A stretch of DNA of 64,000 nucleotides. Source: Stenotrophomonas maltophilia. GTDB taxonomy: Bacteria; Pseudomonadota; Gammaproteobacteria; Xanthomonadales; Xanthomonadaceae. Where the stretch lies: assembly GCF_002799245.1 (NCBI RefSeq), contig NZ_NEQV01000002.1:248001-312000 (forward strand), given 5' to 3'. Under the pieces are notes generated by a model that was not told where the DNA came from, made no database searches, and was given only the letters and a program-made list of their open reading frames with translations. Shown one piece after another: positions 57,732 through 64,000 of the stretch (its first letter is position 1; the number at the start of each line of letters is the position of its first letter). A program made the position numbers and the translations under genes.

Positions 57732-58451
57732 CTACACTCCAGGGCGTTCGGCCACCAGCAACCAGCTGTTGAACGGGGTGCGCCCATGCAGGGGGCGAGG
57801 CGGCGTCACCTGCAATCCGGCCTCGGCCAGTGTCGCCTGCAGCATCTGCGGGTCGGGGTAGTGGCGCGGCCGCGTGCCCATCCAGCCGACCAGCCAGGCC
57901 AGCCGGTCCGCCACCCGCGTGGTGCGGTCGCGGCCATCGCCAGTGGCCAGTGGCGTGCGCAGCAGCAGGCGGCCGCCGGGAGCGACCCGCGCACTGGCCG
58001 CGCGCAACAGGGCCTGTTGTGGCCCCGCATCCAGGTACTGCAGCACATCCAGCAGCAGGACGTGCCCGGCCTGCGCCGGCAGTGGCGCCTGCACGTCCAG
58101 GCAGTCGAAGCGCACATCGTGCAGGCCGGTGGCGGCGCGCTGGGCGCGGGTGATCTTGCCGGCATCCACGTCCACGCCGAGGTAGGGCTGGCTGCCGCCG
58201 CGCTGGCGCAGCACATGGGCGAACAGGCCCAGCCCGCAGCCCAGGTCCAGCAGCGCCTGCCCGTCGTCGGGAAGATGCTGCAGCACGCCGTCGTACAACG
58301 GGTCGCTGCCCAGTTTGCCGCGGGTGTAGTAGTAGTCGCGGCGGCTGCCCCAGGCCTGCACCGGCCGGAACGCTTCGGCGATCAAGCGGGCCTGCGCGGC
58401 TGTCAGGGGCGTACAGGGCAGGGGCGGGCCGTTCCGTGGCGTGCCGTCCAT
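57732..58451 (-). CDS. Class I SAM-dependent methyltransferase
   Basis: The 239-residue product shows motif I LLDLGCGLGLFAHVL, motif II LGVDVDAGKI, HVLLLDVLQYLD and the VAPGGRLLLRTPL post-motif. The substrate is unknown. It is encoded 4 bases after a GDSL hydrolase, which follows an aminotransferase by 3 bases, so the three form one tight operon ending at the SMAG tandem array. Confidence 0.88.
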   Translation of the reverse strand: MDGTPRNGPPLPCTPLTAAQARLIAEAFRPVQAWGSRRDYYYTRGKLGSDPLYDGVLQHLPDDGQALLDLGCGLGLFAHVLRQRGGSQPYLGVDVDAGKITRAQRAATGLHDVRFDCLDVQAPLPAQAGHVLLLDVLQYLDAGPQQALLRAASARVAPGGRLLLRTPLATGDGRDRTTRVADRLAWLVGWMGTRPRHYPDPQMLQATLAEAGLQVTPPRPLHGRTPFNSWLLVAERPGV

Positions 58452-58455
58452 CGCC

Positions 58456-59073
58456 TCAGTCCGTGCCGCCCAGCAGATGCGCGGCGACCGGCAGGGCGCA
58501 CGCGCTCCACAGCGCGTACATGCGTGCTGAAGGATGCAGGCCGTCCTCGGCGATCATCGTCGGGTCTTCGCCCTGCGCGCGGCTGATGTCGGTGATGTCG
58601 ACGAAGGCCACGCCCTGCTGGGTGCTGATCACCTCGGCGGCGGCATTGAATTCGTCGGTCTCGATCTCGATCGCGGCCAGGTCGCGGCCACTGCCGGCGC
58701 CGAACGGGGTGGCACCCCAATCGGGGAAGGACAGCACCAGCACGCGGCCAGCATCACCGCCCGCGAAGCCGATCGCACGCTGCAGCAGGGCCTGGAACTG
58801 GACGCGGTATTCGTCCAGCGGACGCCCGCGGTACTGGTTGTTGACGCCGATCAGCAGGCTGACGAAATCGAACCGGCCCTGCGGTGCGGCCGCGTCGATG
58901 CCGGCATCGAGTTCGTCGGTGGTCCAACCGGTGGTCGCAATGGTCTGCGGATCAGACAGCTCGATGCCCTGCGCACGCAGCGCGGCGGCCAGCTGGTGCG
59001 GCCAGCGGCCTTCGACCGCAACCGCTTCACCGATGGTGTACGAGTCGCCCAGCGCCAGGTAGGACAGCGCCAC
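58456..59073 (-). CDS. SGNH/GDSL hydrolase
   Basis: The 205-residue product has block I GDSYT (nucleophile Ser), block III-like GVNNQYRG and block V DGLHPSARMY (Asp and His), the complete SGNH catalytic set. There is no signal peptide. It would hydrolyse an ester or thioester in the cytoplasm. The start codon is GTG, 3 bases after the aminotransferase stop, and the gene is followed by a methyltransferase. Confidence 0.9.
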   Translation of the reverse strand: MALSYLALGDSYTIGEAVAVEGRWPHQLAAALRAQGIELSDPQTIATTGWTTDELDAGIDAAAPQGRFDFVSLLIGVNNQYRGRPLDEYRVQFQALLQRAIGFAGGDAGRVLVLSFPDWGATPFGAGSGRDLAAIEIETDEFNAAAEVISTQQGVAFVDITDISRAQGEDPTMIAEDGLHPSARMYALWSACALPVAAHLLGGTD

Positions 59074-59076
59074 GGC

Positions 59077-60351
59077 TCAGGCCACCGAACGGCGTGGCTT
59101 CAGCGGCACGACCTTGGTCGCGTCCTCGGCACGCCGGGCCAGCACGCGGTCGATGCGGGCGAACACGTCGCGCATCACCGAGGCTTCCGGCAGCAGGGTC
59201 ACGCGGAAATGATGGCGGTAGGGCACATTGAAGCTGGAACCCGGTACCACCAGCACCCCCTCGTTGTTCATCAGGTCCAGTGCGAAGCTGTGGTCGTCGA
59301 AGCCCTTGGCGGCGGCACCGACCACGGCCGGGAACGCATACAGCGCGCCGGCCGGTGCGACCAGCGACAGGTGCTCGCTGGCTTCGCAGGCCTCGATCAC
59401 TGCGCGGCGGGTTTCATACAGGCGGCCACCCGGCGTGCACAGTTCGGAGATGGTGTCCGGGCCGTTCACCGCGGCCTCGATGGCATACTGGCCCGGCACG
59501 TTGGCGCACAGGCGCAGCGCGCCGAGCAGGTCCAGCGCTGCGCGGAAGTCGCCCAGGCGTGCGTCGTCGCCGCTCAGGTGGGCCCAGCCCACGCGCCAGC
59601 CGCAGGCACGGTGCACCTTGCTCAGGCCGCTGAAGGTCAGGCACGGGTGGTCGCCGGCCAGCGGCGCGACCGGCTGGAACACCGCATCGTCGTACAGGAT
59701 CTGGTCGTAGATCTCATCGACCAGCAGCAGCAGGTTGTGGCGTCGCGCGATCTCGACCACGCGCTCCAGCAGTTCGCGCGGGTAACTGGCGCCACTGGGG
59801 TTGTTCGGGTTGATCAGCACGATGGCGCGGGTACGTGACGACACCAGCGTCTCGATCTCGCTCGGGTCCGGCTGGAAGCCGTTCTCGGCGGCGCAGCGGT
59901 AGTACACCGGGCGGCCATCGTTGAGGATGGTCGAGGCCGACCACAGCGGATAGTCCGGCGACGGCACCAGCACTTCATCGCCCGGATTGAGCAGTGCGCG
60001 CAGCGACAGGTCGATCAGCTCGCTGACGCCGTTGCCGACGAACATGCGGTCCGGGTGTGCATCCGGCGCACCGCGGCGGGCGTAGTAGCCGGCGATGGCC
60101 TCACGTGCCACCGGCAGGCCCTGCTGGTGGGTGTACGGGTCGGTGCGGCCCATGTCGTCGGCAATCGCGCGCTGCAGGTGCTCGGGTGCGCGGAAACCGA
60201 AGTTGCCCGGATTGCCGATGTTGAGCTTGATCAGCTTGCGGCCCTGCGCCTCCAGCTCCCGGGCTCGCCGCGCCAGTTCTCCGCGGATCTCGTAGCGCAC
60301 TTCGGAAAGGCGCTCGCGGATGGCCAGGGGCTTGGGCGAGATGGTGGACAT
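59077..60351 (-). CDS. PLP-dependent aminotransferase, AlaA-like
   Basis: The 424-residue fold-type I aminotransferase shows LNIGNPGNFGFRAPEHL, VPSPDYPLW, INPNNPSGA, LVDEIYD and the PLP-lysine motif SGLSKVHRACGWRVGW. These place it with the glutamate-pyruvate aminotransferases of the AlaA type, which make alanine. It is 424 residues against about 405 for E. coli AlaA, as I recall that length; the extra residues are C-terminal. The start at MSTISPKPLAIRER is usual. It heads a three-gene operon and is divergent from rsgA. Confidence 0.9.
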   Translation of the reverse strand: MSTISPKPLAIRERLSEVRYEIRGELARRARELEAQGRKLIKLNIGNPGNFGFRAPEHLQRAIADDMGRTDPYTHQQGLPVAREAIAGYYARRGAPDAHPDRMFVGNGVSELIDLSLRALLNPGDEVLVPSPDYPLWSASTILNDGRPVYYRCAAENGFQPDPSEIETLVSSRTRAIVLINPNNPSGASYPRELLERVVEIARRHNLLLLVDEIYDQILYDDAVFQPVAPLAGDHPCLTFSGLSKVHRACGWRVGWAHLSGDDARLGDFRAALDLLGALRLCANVPGQYAIEAAVNGPDTISELCTPGGRLYETRRAVIEACEASEHLSLVAPAGALYAFPAVVGAAAKGFDDHSFALDLMNNEGVLVVPGSSFNVPYRHHFRVTLLPEASVMRDVFARIDRVLARRAEDATKVVPLKPRRSVA

Positions 60352-60461
60352 GGGGGCTGGGCCGTCAAAAGGCATGGGGATTCCATCCTACCGGAATTGC
60401 TGCAGTGCATGGCAAGGGCTCCGGGCTTGTCATTGCTGGGCTGGCAGGGGGCCGTCACAGG

Positions 60462-60467
60462 TAGAAT
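60462..60467 (+). promoter_or_regulatory. Candidate -10 element of rsgA
   Basis: TAGAAT ends 7 bases before the rsgA ATG. No Shine-Dalgarno is present, so a leaderless transcript is likely. Confidence 0.45.
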
Positions 60468-60474
60468 GGCGGCG

Positions 60475-61575
60475 ATGACCCAGACCCCCGATTTCATCGC
60501 CCTGCAGACCATCGGCTGGCCCTGGCCGGGCCCGGCGCAGCAGGCCGACTGGCAGGCCGTGATGGCCGCGCACCCGCAGGCCCGCCCGGCGCGGGTGATC
60601 GAACAGCACCGTACCCATTACGTGGTGGCCGATGGCCCGGACGCGGCGATCAAGGCCGAGTCGCTGCCGGAATGGCAGCGCCCGCGCTTCCCCAGCCACG
60701 AGCGGCCGGCCGTGGGTGACTGGGTGCTGCTGGACGGCATCCGCATTGTCGCGCTGTTGCCACGCCGCACCGCGATCAAGCGTGGCGCCGCTGGTGAGCA
60801 CTATCACCAGCAGGTGATCGCGGCCAACATCGATACGGTGTTCATCGTCTGCGGCCTGGATGCCGACTTCAATCCGAGGCGCATCGAACGCTACCTGCTG
60901 CTGGTCGGCGGCGGTGGTGCCGAACCGGTGGTGGTGCTGACCAAGGCCGACCAGACCGAGTACAGCGAGGATGCGCTGGCGGTGCTGGAAGAGCTGGAAA
61001 TGCAGGGCATCGCGCTGCATGCGATCAATGGACTGGATGCCGACAGCGTGGCGGTGCTGCAGCCGTGGCTGGGCCCGGGCCGCACGGTGGTGCTGGTGGG
61101 TTCTTCCGGTGCCGGCAAATCCACGCTGACCAATACCCTGCTCGGCGAGCAGCGGATGAAGACCAACGCGGTGCGTGCCAACGATTCGCGCGGCCGCCAC
61201 ACCACCACCCATCGCGCGCTGATGCCGCTGCCGATGGGCGCGTGCCTGATCGACACCCCCGGCATGCGCGAGCTGAAGCCGACCGGTGAAGAGACGCTGT
61301 CCGAAGGCGGCTTCGCCGATATCGAAGCGCTGGCGGCACAGTGCCGCTTCAACGACTGCAAGCATCAGCAGGAACCGGGCTGTGCTGTTCGTGCGGCGAT
61401 CGATGCCGGCGAGATCGAAGAGAGCCGGCTGCTGAACTACTTCAAGCTGAAGGAAGAAGTGGCTGCCGCTGCCGCCAAGCTGGCGGTACGCCAGGCCGAG
61501 ACCGCGCAGGAGCGCAGCGGCAGGAAGGGCAAGGGCCAGCAGTTCCGCCCGGCAGGCAAGCCGCGCCGGCGGTAA
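60475..61575 (+). CDS. rsgA: Ribosome small subunit-dependent GTPase A
   Basis: The 366-residue GTPase helps the 30S subunit mature. It has an N-terminal OB-fold region (VGDWVLLDGIRIVALLPRRT), a circularly permuted GTPase domain with G4 LTKADQ before G1 GSSGAGKST and G3 DTPGM, and a C-terminal zinc knuckle in the form C-x4-C-x-H-x5-C (CRFNDCKHQQEPGC). The C terminus is basic. The start at MTQTPDF is the first Met downstream of the TAGAAT element. Confidence 0.96.
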   Translation: MTQTPDFIALQTIGWPWPGPAQQADWQAVMAAHPQARPARVIEQHRTHYVVADGPDAAIKAESLPEWQRPRFPSHERPAVGDWVLLDGIRIVALLPRRTAIKRGAAGEHYHQQVIAANIDTVFIVCGLDADFNPRRIERYLLLVGGGGAEPVVVLTKADQTEYSEDALAVLEELEMQGIALHAINGLDADSVAVLQPWLGPGRTVVLVGSSGAGKSTLTNTLLGEQRMKTNAVRANDSRGRHTTTHRALMPLPMGACLIDTPGMRELKPTGEETLSEGGFADIEALAAQCRFNDCKHQQEPGCAVRAAIDAGEIEESRLLNYFKLKEEVAAAAAKLAVRQAETAQERSGRKGKGQQFRPAGKPRRR

Positions 61576-61579
61576 CAAG

Positions 61580-61658
61580 GCAGCCGAGCATGGGCTCGGC
61601 TCTACACTTGGTTCGCGGTGGAATCATTCCCTGTAGCGCCCGAGCCGATGCTCGGGCG
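61580..61658. repeat. SMAG-type palindrome pair
   Basis: GCCGAGCATGGGCTCGGC with CTCTACAC (61583 onward) and a second copy GTAGCGCCCGAGCCGATGCT with CGGGCGGC (61632 onward) lie between rsgA and the QEGLA gene. Confidence 0.83.
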
Positions 61659-61689
61659 GCGGCGCACGGCGCCGGACACGGCAGGGCGC

Positions 61690-61695
61690 TATAGT
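61690..61695 (+). promoter_or_regulatory. Candidate -10 element of the QEGLA-motif gene
   Basis: TATAGT ends 6 bases before the ATG, again without a Shine-Dalgarno. Confidence 0.45.
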
Positions 61696-61701
61696 CCGCG
61701 C

Positions 61702-62955
61702 ATGGAACCGACCGCGACGCTGGACCGTGAGGTGGCCCACCATGCAGCGCTCGATGCGCGCCTGGTCGAGGCCGTGGGAGGCATCCGCCTGCTGGGACTG
61801 ACCAGCTGGCCGGCCACGCTGCAGGCACCGTTCCTGGACAGCGTGGCGCGCGGCCAGCCGGTCCTGCCGAAGGTGGATTACCCTCGGCTCGACTTCAGCG
61901 AAGAGCGCCGCGCGCTGGCCGCGATCGCTGCCGGCTGCGATGACAGCCACCCGCTGGGACACTATGTGCGGCAGTCGGCACACAGCTGGGACCTGGCCGC
62001 GCAGCTACTGGAAGGGCTGGGCACCGCTGCAGTCGATACCTGTTCGGTGCAGCTGTTCGGCGCGCCCGAGCAGCCGTTGCCGGGCAATGGCCCCAGCACG
62101 CGCGAAGCGGCGCGGCACTTCATCCAGATTGCCGCCGAGCTGGACCACGAACTGCTGGCACCGGAGGAGCAGGTGCCGGTCTCGGCCATCGCGCTGCAAC
62201 TGCAGCTGCAGAACGATCTGGACGCCTTCTTCGAATCACGCATCATCCAGGTGCAGCTCGACCCGGAACTGGTTTCCAAAGCGGCCGCAGGCCCGACCCG
62301 CATCCGCCTGCGCACCAGTGCGCGCTTCAGTGCCTACGATCGTGCGCAGTTGTTCCACCATGAAGCGCTGGTGCATTCGCTGACCGCATTGAACGGCCGC
62401 GAACAACCGGTGTTGCCGAGCCTGGCGCTGTCCTCGCCGCGGGTGACGGCAACCCAGGAAGGGCTGGCTACGTTCGCCGAACAGATCACCGGCAGCATCG
62501 ACATCGAGCGCCTCAAGCGCATCAGCCTGCGTACCGAAGCGATTGCCATGGCACGCGAAGGCGCCGACTTCATCGAGGTATTCCGCTACTTCTGCGATGC
62601 CGGGCAGAACGCCGAGGAGAGTTTCGCTTCGGCGCAGCGCGTGTTCCGCGGCGTACCGCCCAGTGGCGGCCTGGCCTTCACCAAGGACACGGTGTACCTG
62701 CGCGGCCTGGTGTCGGTGCATACCTTCTTCCGCCACATGCTGGCCGAGGACCGGCTGCAGGTCTGCCGCTGGTTGTTTGCCGGCAAGATGAGCCTGACCG
62801 ATGCGATCGCCTTCGCGCCGCTGTTCGAGGCGGGGGTGTTGAAGCCACCGCGCTGGCTGCCGCACTGGGTGAGCCGGGCGAACGGCCTGGCCGGCATGCT
62901 GGCGTTCTCGCTGTTCGCCAACCGGATACGGATGGACCAGCTGGCGCCGGAATGA
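61702..62955 (+). CDS. Flavohaemoglobin expression-modulating QEGLA-motif protein (DUF1704)
   Basis: The 417-residue product contains HEALVH (220-225, form HExxxH) and TQEGLATFAEQ (QEGLA at 252-256). These are the signatures of DUF1704, whose bacterial members were named for an effect on flavohaemoglobin expression. The family also includes the eukaryotic MATCAP tubulin carboxypeptidases, in which HExxxH and a downstream Glu bind zinc. The family match suggests a metallopeptidase, but no bacterial substrate is established. The start lies just after a TATAGT element; upstream in-frame codons run through a repeat. Confidence 0.88.
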   Translation: MEPTATLDREVAHHAALDARLVEAVGGIRLLGLTSWPATLQAPFLDSVARGQPVLPKVDYPRLDFSEERRALAAIAAGCDDSHPLGHYVRQSAHSWDLAAQLLEGLGTAAVDTCSVQLFGAPEQPLPGNGPSTREAARHFIQIAAELDHELLAPEEQVPVSAIALQLQLQNDLDAFFESRIIQVQLDPELVSKAAAGPTRIRLRTSARFSAYDRAQLFHHEALVHSLTALNGREQPVLPSLALSSPRVTATQEGLATFAEQITGSIDIERLKRISLRTEAIAMAREGADFIEVFRYFCDAGQNAEESFASAQRVFRGVPPSGGLAFTKDTVYLRGLVSVHTFFRHMLAEDRLQVCRWLFAGKMSLTDAIAFAPLFEAGVLKPPRWLPHWVSRANGLAGMLAFSLFANRIRMDQLAPE

Positions 62956-63001
62956 AAGGCGTTGGCGGGATGATGCGCTGGCGCCTCGATTGATATCGCT
63001 G

Positions 63002-63109
63002 GGCGGCGGTGGGGCACCCTGGCCAGGACACGCCGTAAACCCATCCATGGGGGCTCGATCGGCGCATCCATGCGCCTCACGGTCCTGGCCAGGGTGCCCC
63101 ACCGCCGCC
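63002..63109 (+). repeat. Variable-stem palindrome, element C
   Basis: The outer arms pair perfectly over 28 bases (63002-63029 with 63082-63109). The core ACGCCGTAAACCCATCCATG followed by GGGGCTCG (63030-63057) is uninterrupted, then the inner palindrome GGCGCATCCATGCGCC (63061-63076). The core matches element B closely while the stem does not. Confidence 0.88.
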
Positions 63110-63168
63110 AGACAGTTTCCCGCGCGGGCGGCAGCACATCACCGCGCCGAAGGGATTGCGCTTGAAAA

Positions 63169-63199
63169 GCAAAGAGCCGGGCAATGCCCGGCTCTTTGC
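63169..63199. terminator. Strong hairpin GCAAAGAGCCGGGC...
   Basis: GCAAAGAGCCGGGC (63169-63182) pairs perfectly with GCCCGGCTCTTTGC (63186-63199) around AAT, preceded by AAAA and followed by TCTTGCTCTTCTTT. It could terminate transcripts from the QEGLA gene. Confidence 0.65.
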
Positions 63200-63253
63200 T
63201 CTTGCTCTTCTTTGCCCTCCGCACCGTGGCGCGGGAAACCGTCGAGCAGGGTC

Positions 63254-63423
63254 GGATGGGCCGGCGCAGGACCGTTGGCGCCATGGATGGCGCCATCGAG
63301 CCCCCATGGGTGAGGGCGCTTTGCTTGCGAAGCACTGCTTCGCAAGCGCCCGAACGCCCAGCCGCCAGCGGCTGGGCCGGACCGCGAAGCGGGGTTTACG
63401 GCGTGTCCTGCCCCGGCCCATCC
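63254..63423 (-). repeat. Variable-stem palindrome, element D, core interrupted
   Basis: Outer arms GGATGGGCCGGCGCAGGAC (63254-63272) and GTCCTGCCCCGGCCCATCC (63405-63423) pair over 19 bases with one mismatch. Read leftwards the core starts ACGCCGTAAACCCC (63404-63391) and resumes at ACCCATGGGGGCTCG (63311-63297), with about 79 bases between. The inner palindrome TGGCGCCATCCATGGCGCCA is intact. The inserted segment holds two further small hairpins. Confidence 0.82.
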
Positions 63424-63473
63424 GGCCCTGCCCCGCAGCGGTAATCAAGACGCCGCGGGGCAACGCTTTCGAC

Positions 63474-64000
63474 TTAGAACTCCGCCGCCACCGTCATGAA
63501 CAGCTGCCGCGGTGCGCTGGCGTGGATCGCATAGCGCGTCCCCTTCGGATCGGTCGGTGCGAACGAGCTCAGCTGGCCGGCATAGCGCTTGTTGGTCAGG
63601 TTGGTCGCGTTCAACGACACCCGCACGTTGCGCAGGCCCAGGCCCGGACCGAAGTCGTAGCCGGCACCGGCGTCGAAGGTGGTCACGCCCGGCACCGACT
63701 GGTCGTTGGTGTAGGTGTAGTAGCGCTTGCCGGTGTACTTGGCACGCAGGCTGGCGAAGAAGCCATCGCGGTTCCAGCTGATTTCGCTGGAGGCCATGCG
63801 CTGCGGCGTATCCACCGTGATCTTGCCGGCCACCGGCACCACCGCACCGCCGGACAGGTAGTCATCCTCGTAGGTGGTCTTGTTCCAGGACAGCGCGTTG
63901 TACCACTGCAGGCCATCGATCGGCTTGAAGATGAAGGTCAGCTCCGCGCCGTAGCTCTTCACCGAACCGACGTTGATGAAGCGCGTCACGCACTCCGGAC
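63474..64000 (-). CDS. TonB-dependent receptor, C-terminal part (5' end outside window)
   Basis: About 175 residues of the barrel are visible, and the frame is open through base 64000. Outer-membrane barrel features include SYGAELTFIFKP, WYNALSWNKT, NVRVSLNATNLTNKRYAG (the conserved TonB receptor segment near the C terminus) and the terminal VAAEF. The YAIHASAPRQLFMTVAAEF end is typical of TonB-dependent siderophore-type or related receptors. The substrate cannot be judged from this fragment. Confidence 0.9.
   Translation of the reverse strand, partial: PECVTRFINVGSVKSYGAELTFIFKPIDGLQWYNALSWNKTTYEDDYLSGGAVVPVAGKITVDTPQRMASSEISWNRDGFFASLRAKYTGKRYYTYTNDQSVPGVTTFDAGAGYDFGPGLGLRNVRVSLNATNLTNKRYAGQLSSFAPTDPKGTRYAIHASAPRQLFMTVAAEF

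Larger units (their letters stand above)
62956..63473. other. Gene-free region of palindromes, 518 bases
   Basis: Between the QEGLA gene and the converging TonB-dependent receptor gene I find only palindromic DNA: element C (63002-63109), a hairpin (63169-63199) flanked by inverted GTTTCCCGCGC copies (near 63116 and 63230), and element D (63254-63423). Short open frames here are by-products of the palindromes. Confidence 0.8.

Overview
The window is chromosomal DNA from a GC-rich gammaproteobacterium of the Xanthomonadaceae, most probably Stenotrophomonas (maltophilia complex). The reasons are the strong GC bias of the coding frames, the many intergenic GTAG-type palindromes of the form GCCGAGCATGGGCTCGGC (the SMAG repeat style described for S. 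maltophilia), and the mix of housekeeping genes, TonB-dependent receptors and autotransporters. I place 54 coding sequences. Two run off the ends: an autotransporter at position 1 and a TonB-dependent receptor at 64000. I see no rRNA, tRNA, CRISPR array, prophage, transposase or recognisable defence system.

Layout. 1-7 kb: the C-terminal part of an autotransporter, a repeat cluster, an S41 peptidase, a small Cys-pair membrane protein, an SseB-like protein and tRNA nucleotidyltransferase (cca). 7-16.4 kb: cell envelope and TonB functions (lytic transglycosylase, two ExbD-like proteins, two TonB-dependent receptors, an M23 peptidase). 16.4-22 kb: an Lrp-type regulator divergent from rhtA; a set reading leftwards of cytochrome c4, DsbA, a lipoprotein DsbA and a phosphodiesterase-like protein; engB divergent from it. 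22-27 kb: a metallo-beta-lactamase-fold hydrolase, a large nested palindrome, an AraC regulator, a VIT family protein and glutamate-cysteine ligase. 27-30 kb: a second autotransporter whose passenger has a different base composition from its barrel.

29.6-37.8 kb is rich in genes that deal with electrophiles: a zinc alcohol/aldehyde dehydrogenase and an Old Yellow Enzyme, each divergent from its own LysR regulator, then the formaldehyde system frmR-frmA-fghA with a visible FrmR operator. The glutathione it needs could be made by the ligase encoded at 25.4 kb. 37.8-45.2 kb: a membrane diguanylate cyclase, a universal stress protein, and a LysR-regulated tripartite efflux operon (EmrB, EmrA and NodT types). 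45.2-50 kb: DegV, a kappa-GST-like isomerase and two coupled secreted amidohydrolases, one of which has lost its metal motif. 50-54 kb: a subtilisin autotransporter with 56-residue repeats. 54-63 kb: AMP nucleosidase, DUF924, a three-domain glutaredoxin, a polysaccharide deacetylase, an aminotransferase/GDSL/methyltransferase operon, rsgA and a QEGLA-motif protein.

The most unusual material lies between genes. There are three almost identical perfect hairpins at gene ends (17874, 37785, 55477). There are four large palindromes that share a fixed core but have different self-complementary stems (23296, 23549, 63002, 63254), and one core is split by about 79 bp. There are exact-period tandem arrays of 63 bp (31727) and 78 bp (57405). 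I did not find a convincing new enzymatic or defence system. The variable-stem palindrome family is the best candidate for something under-described.
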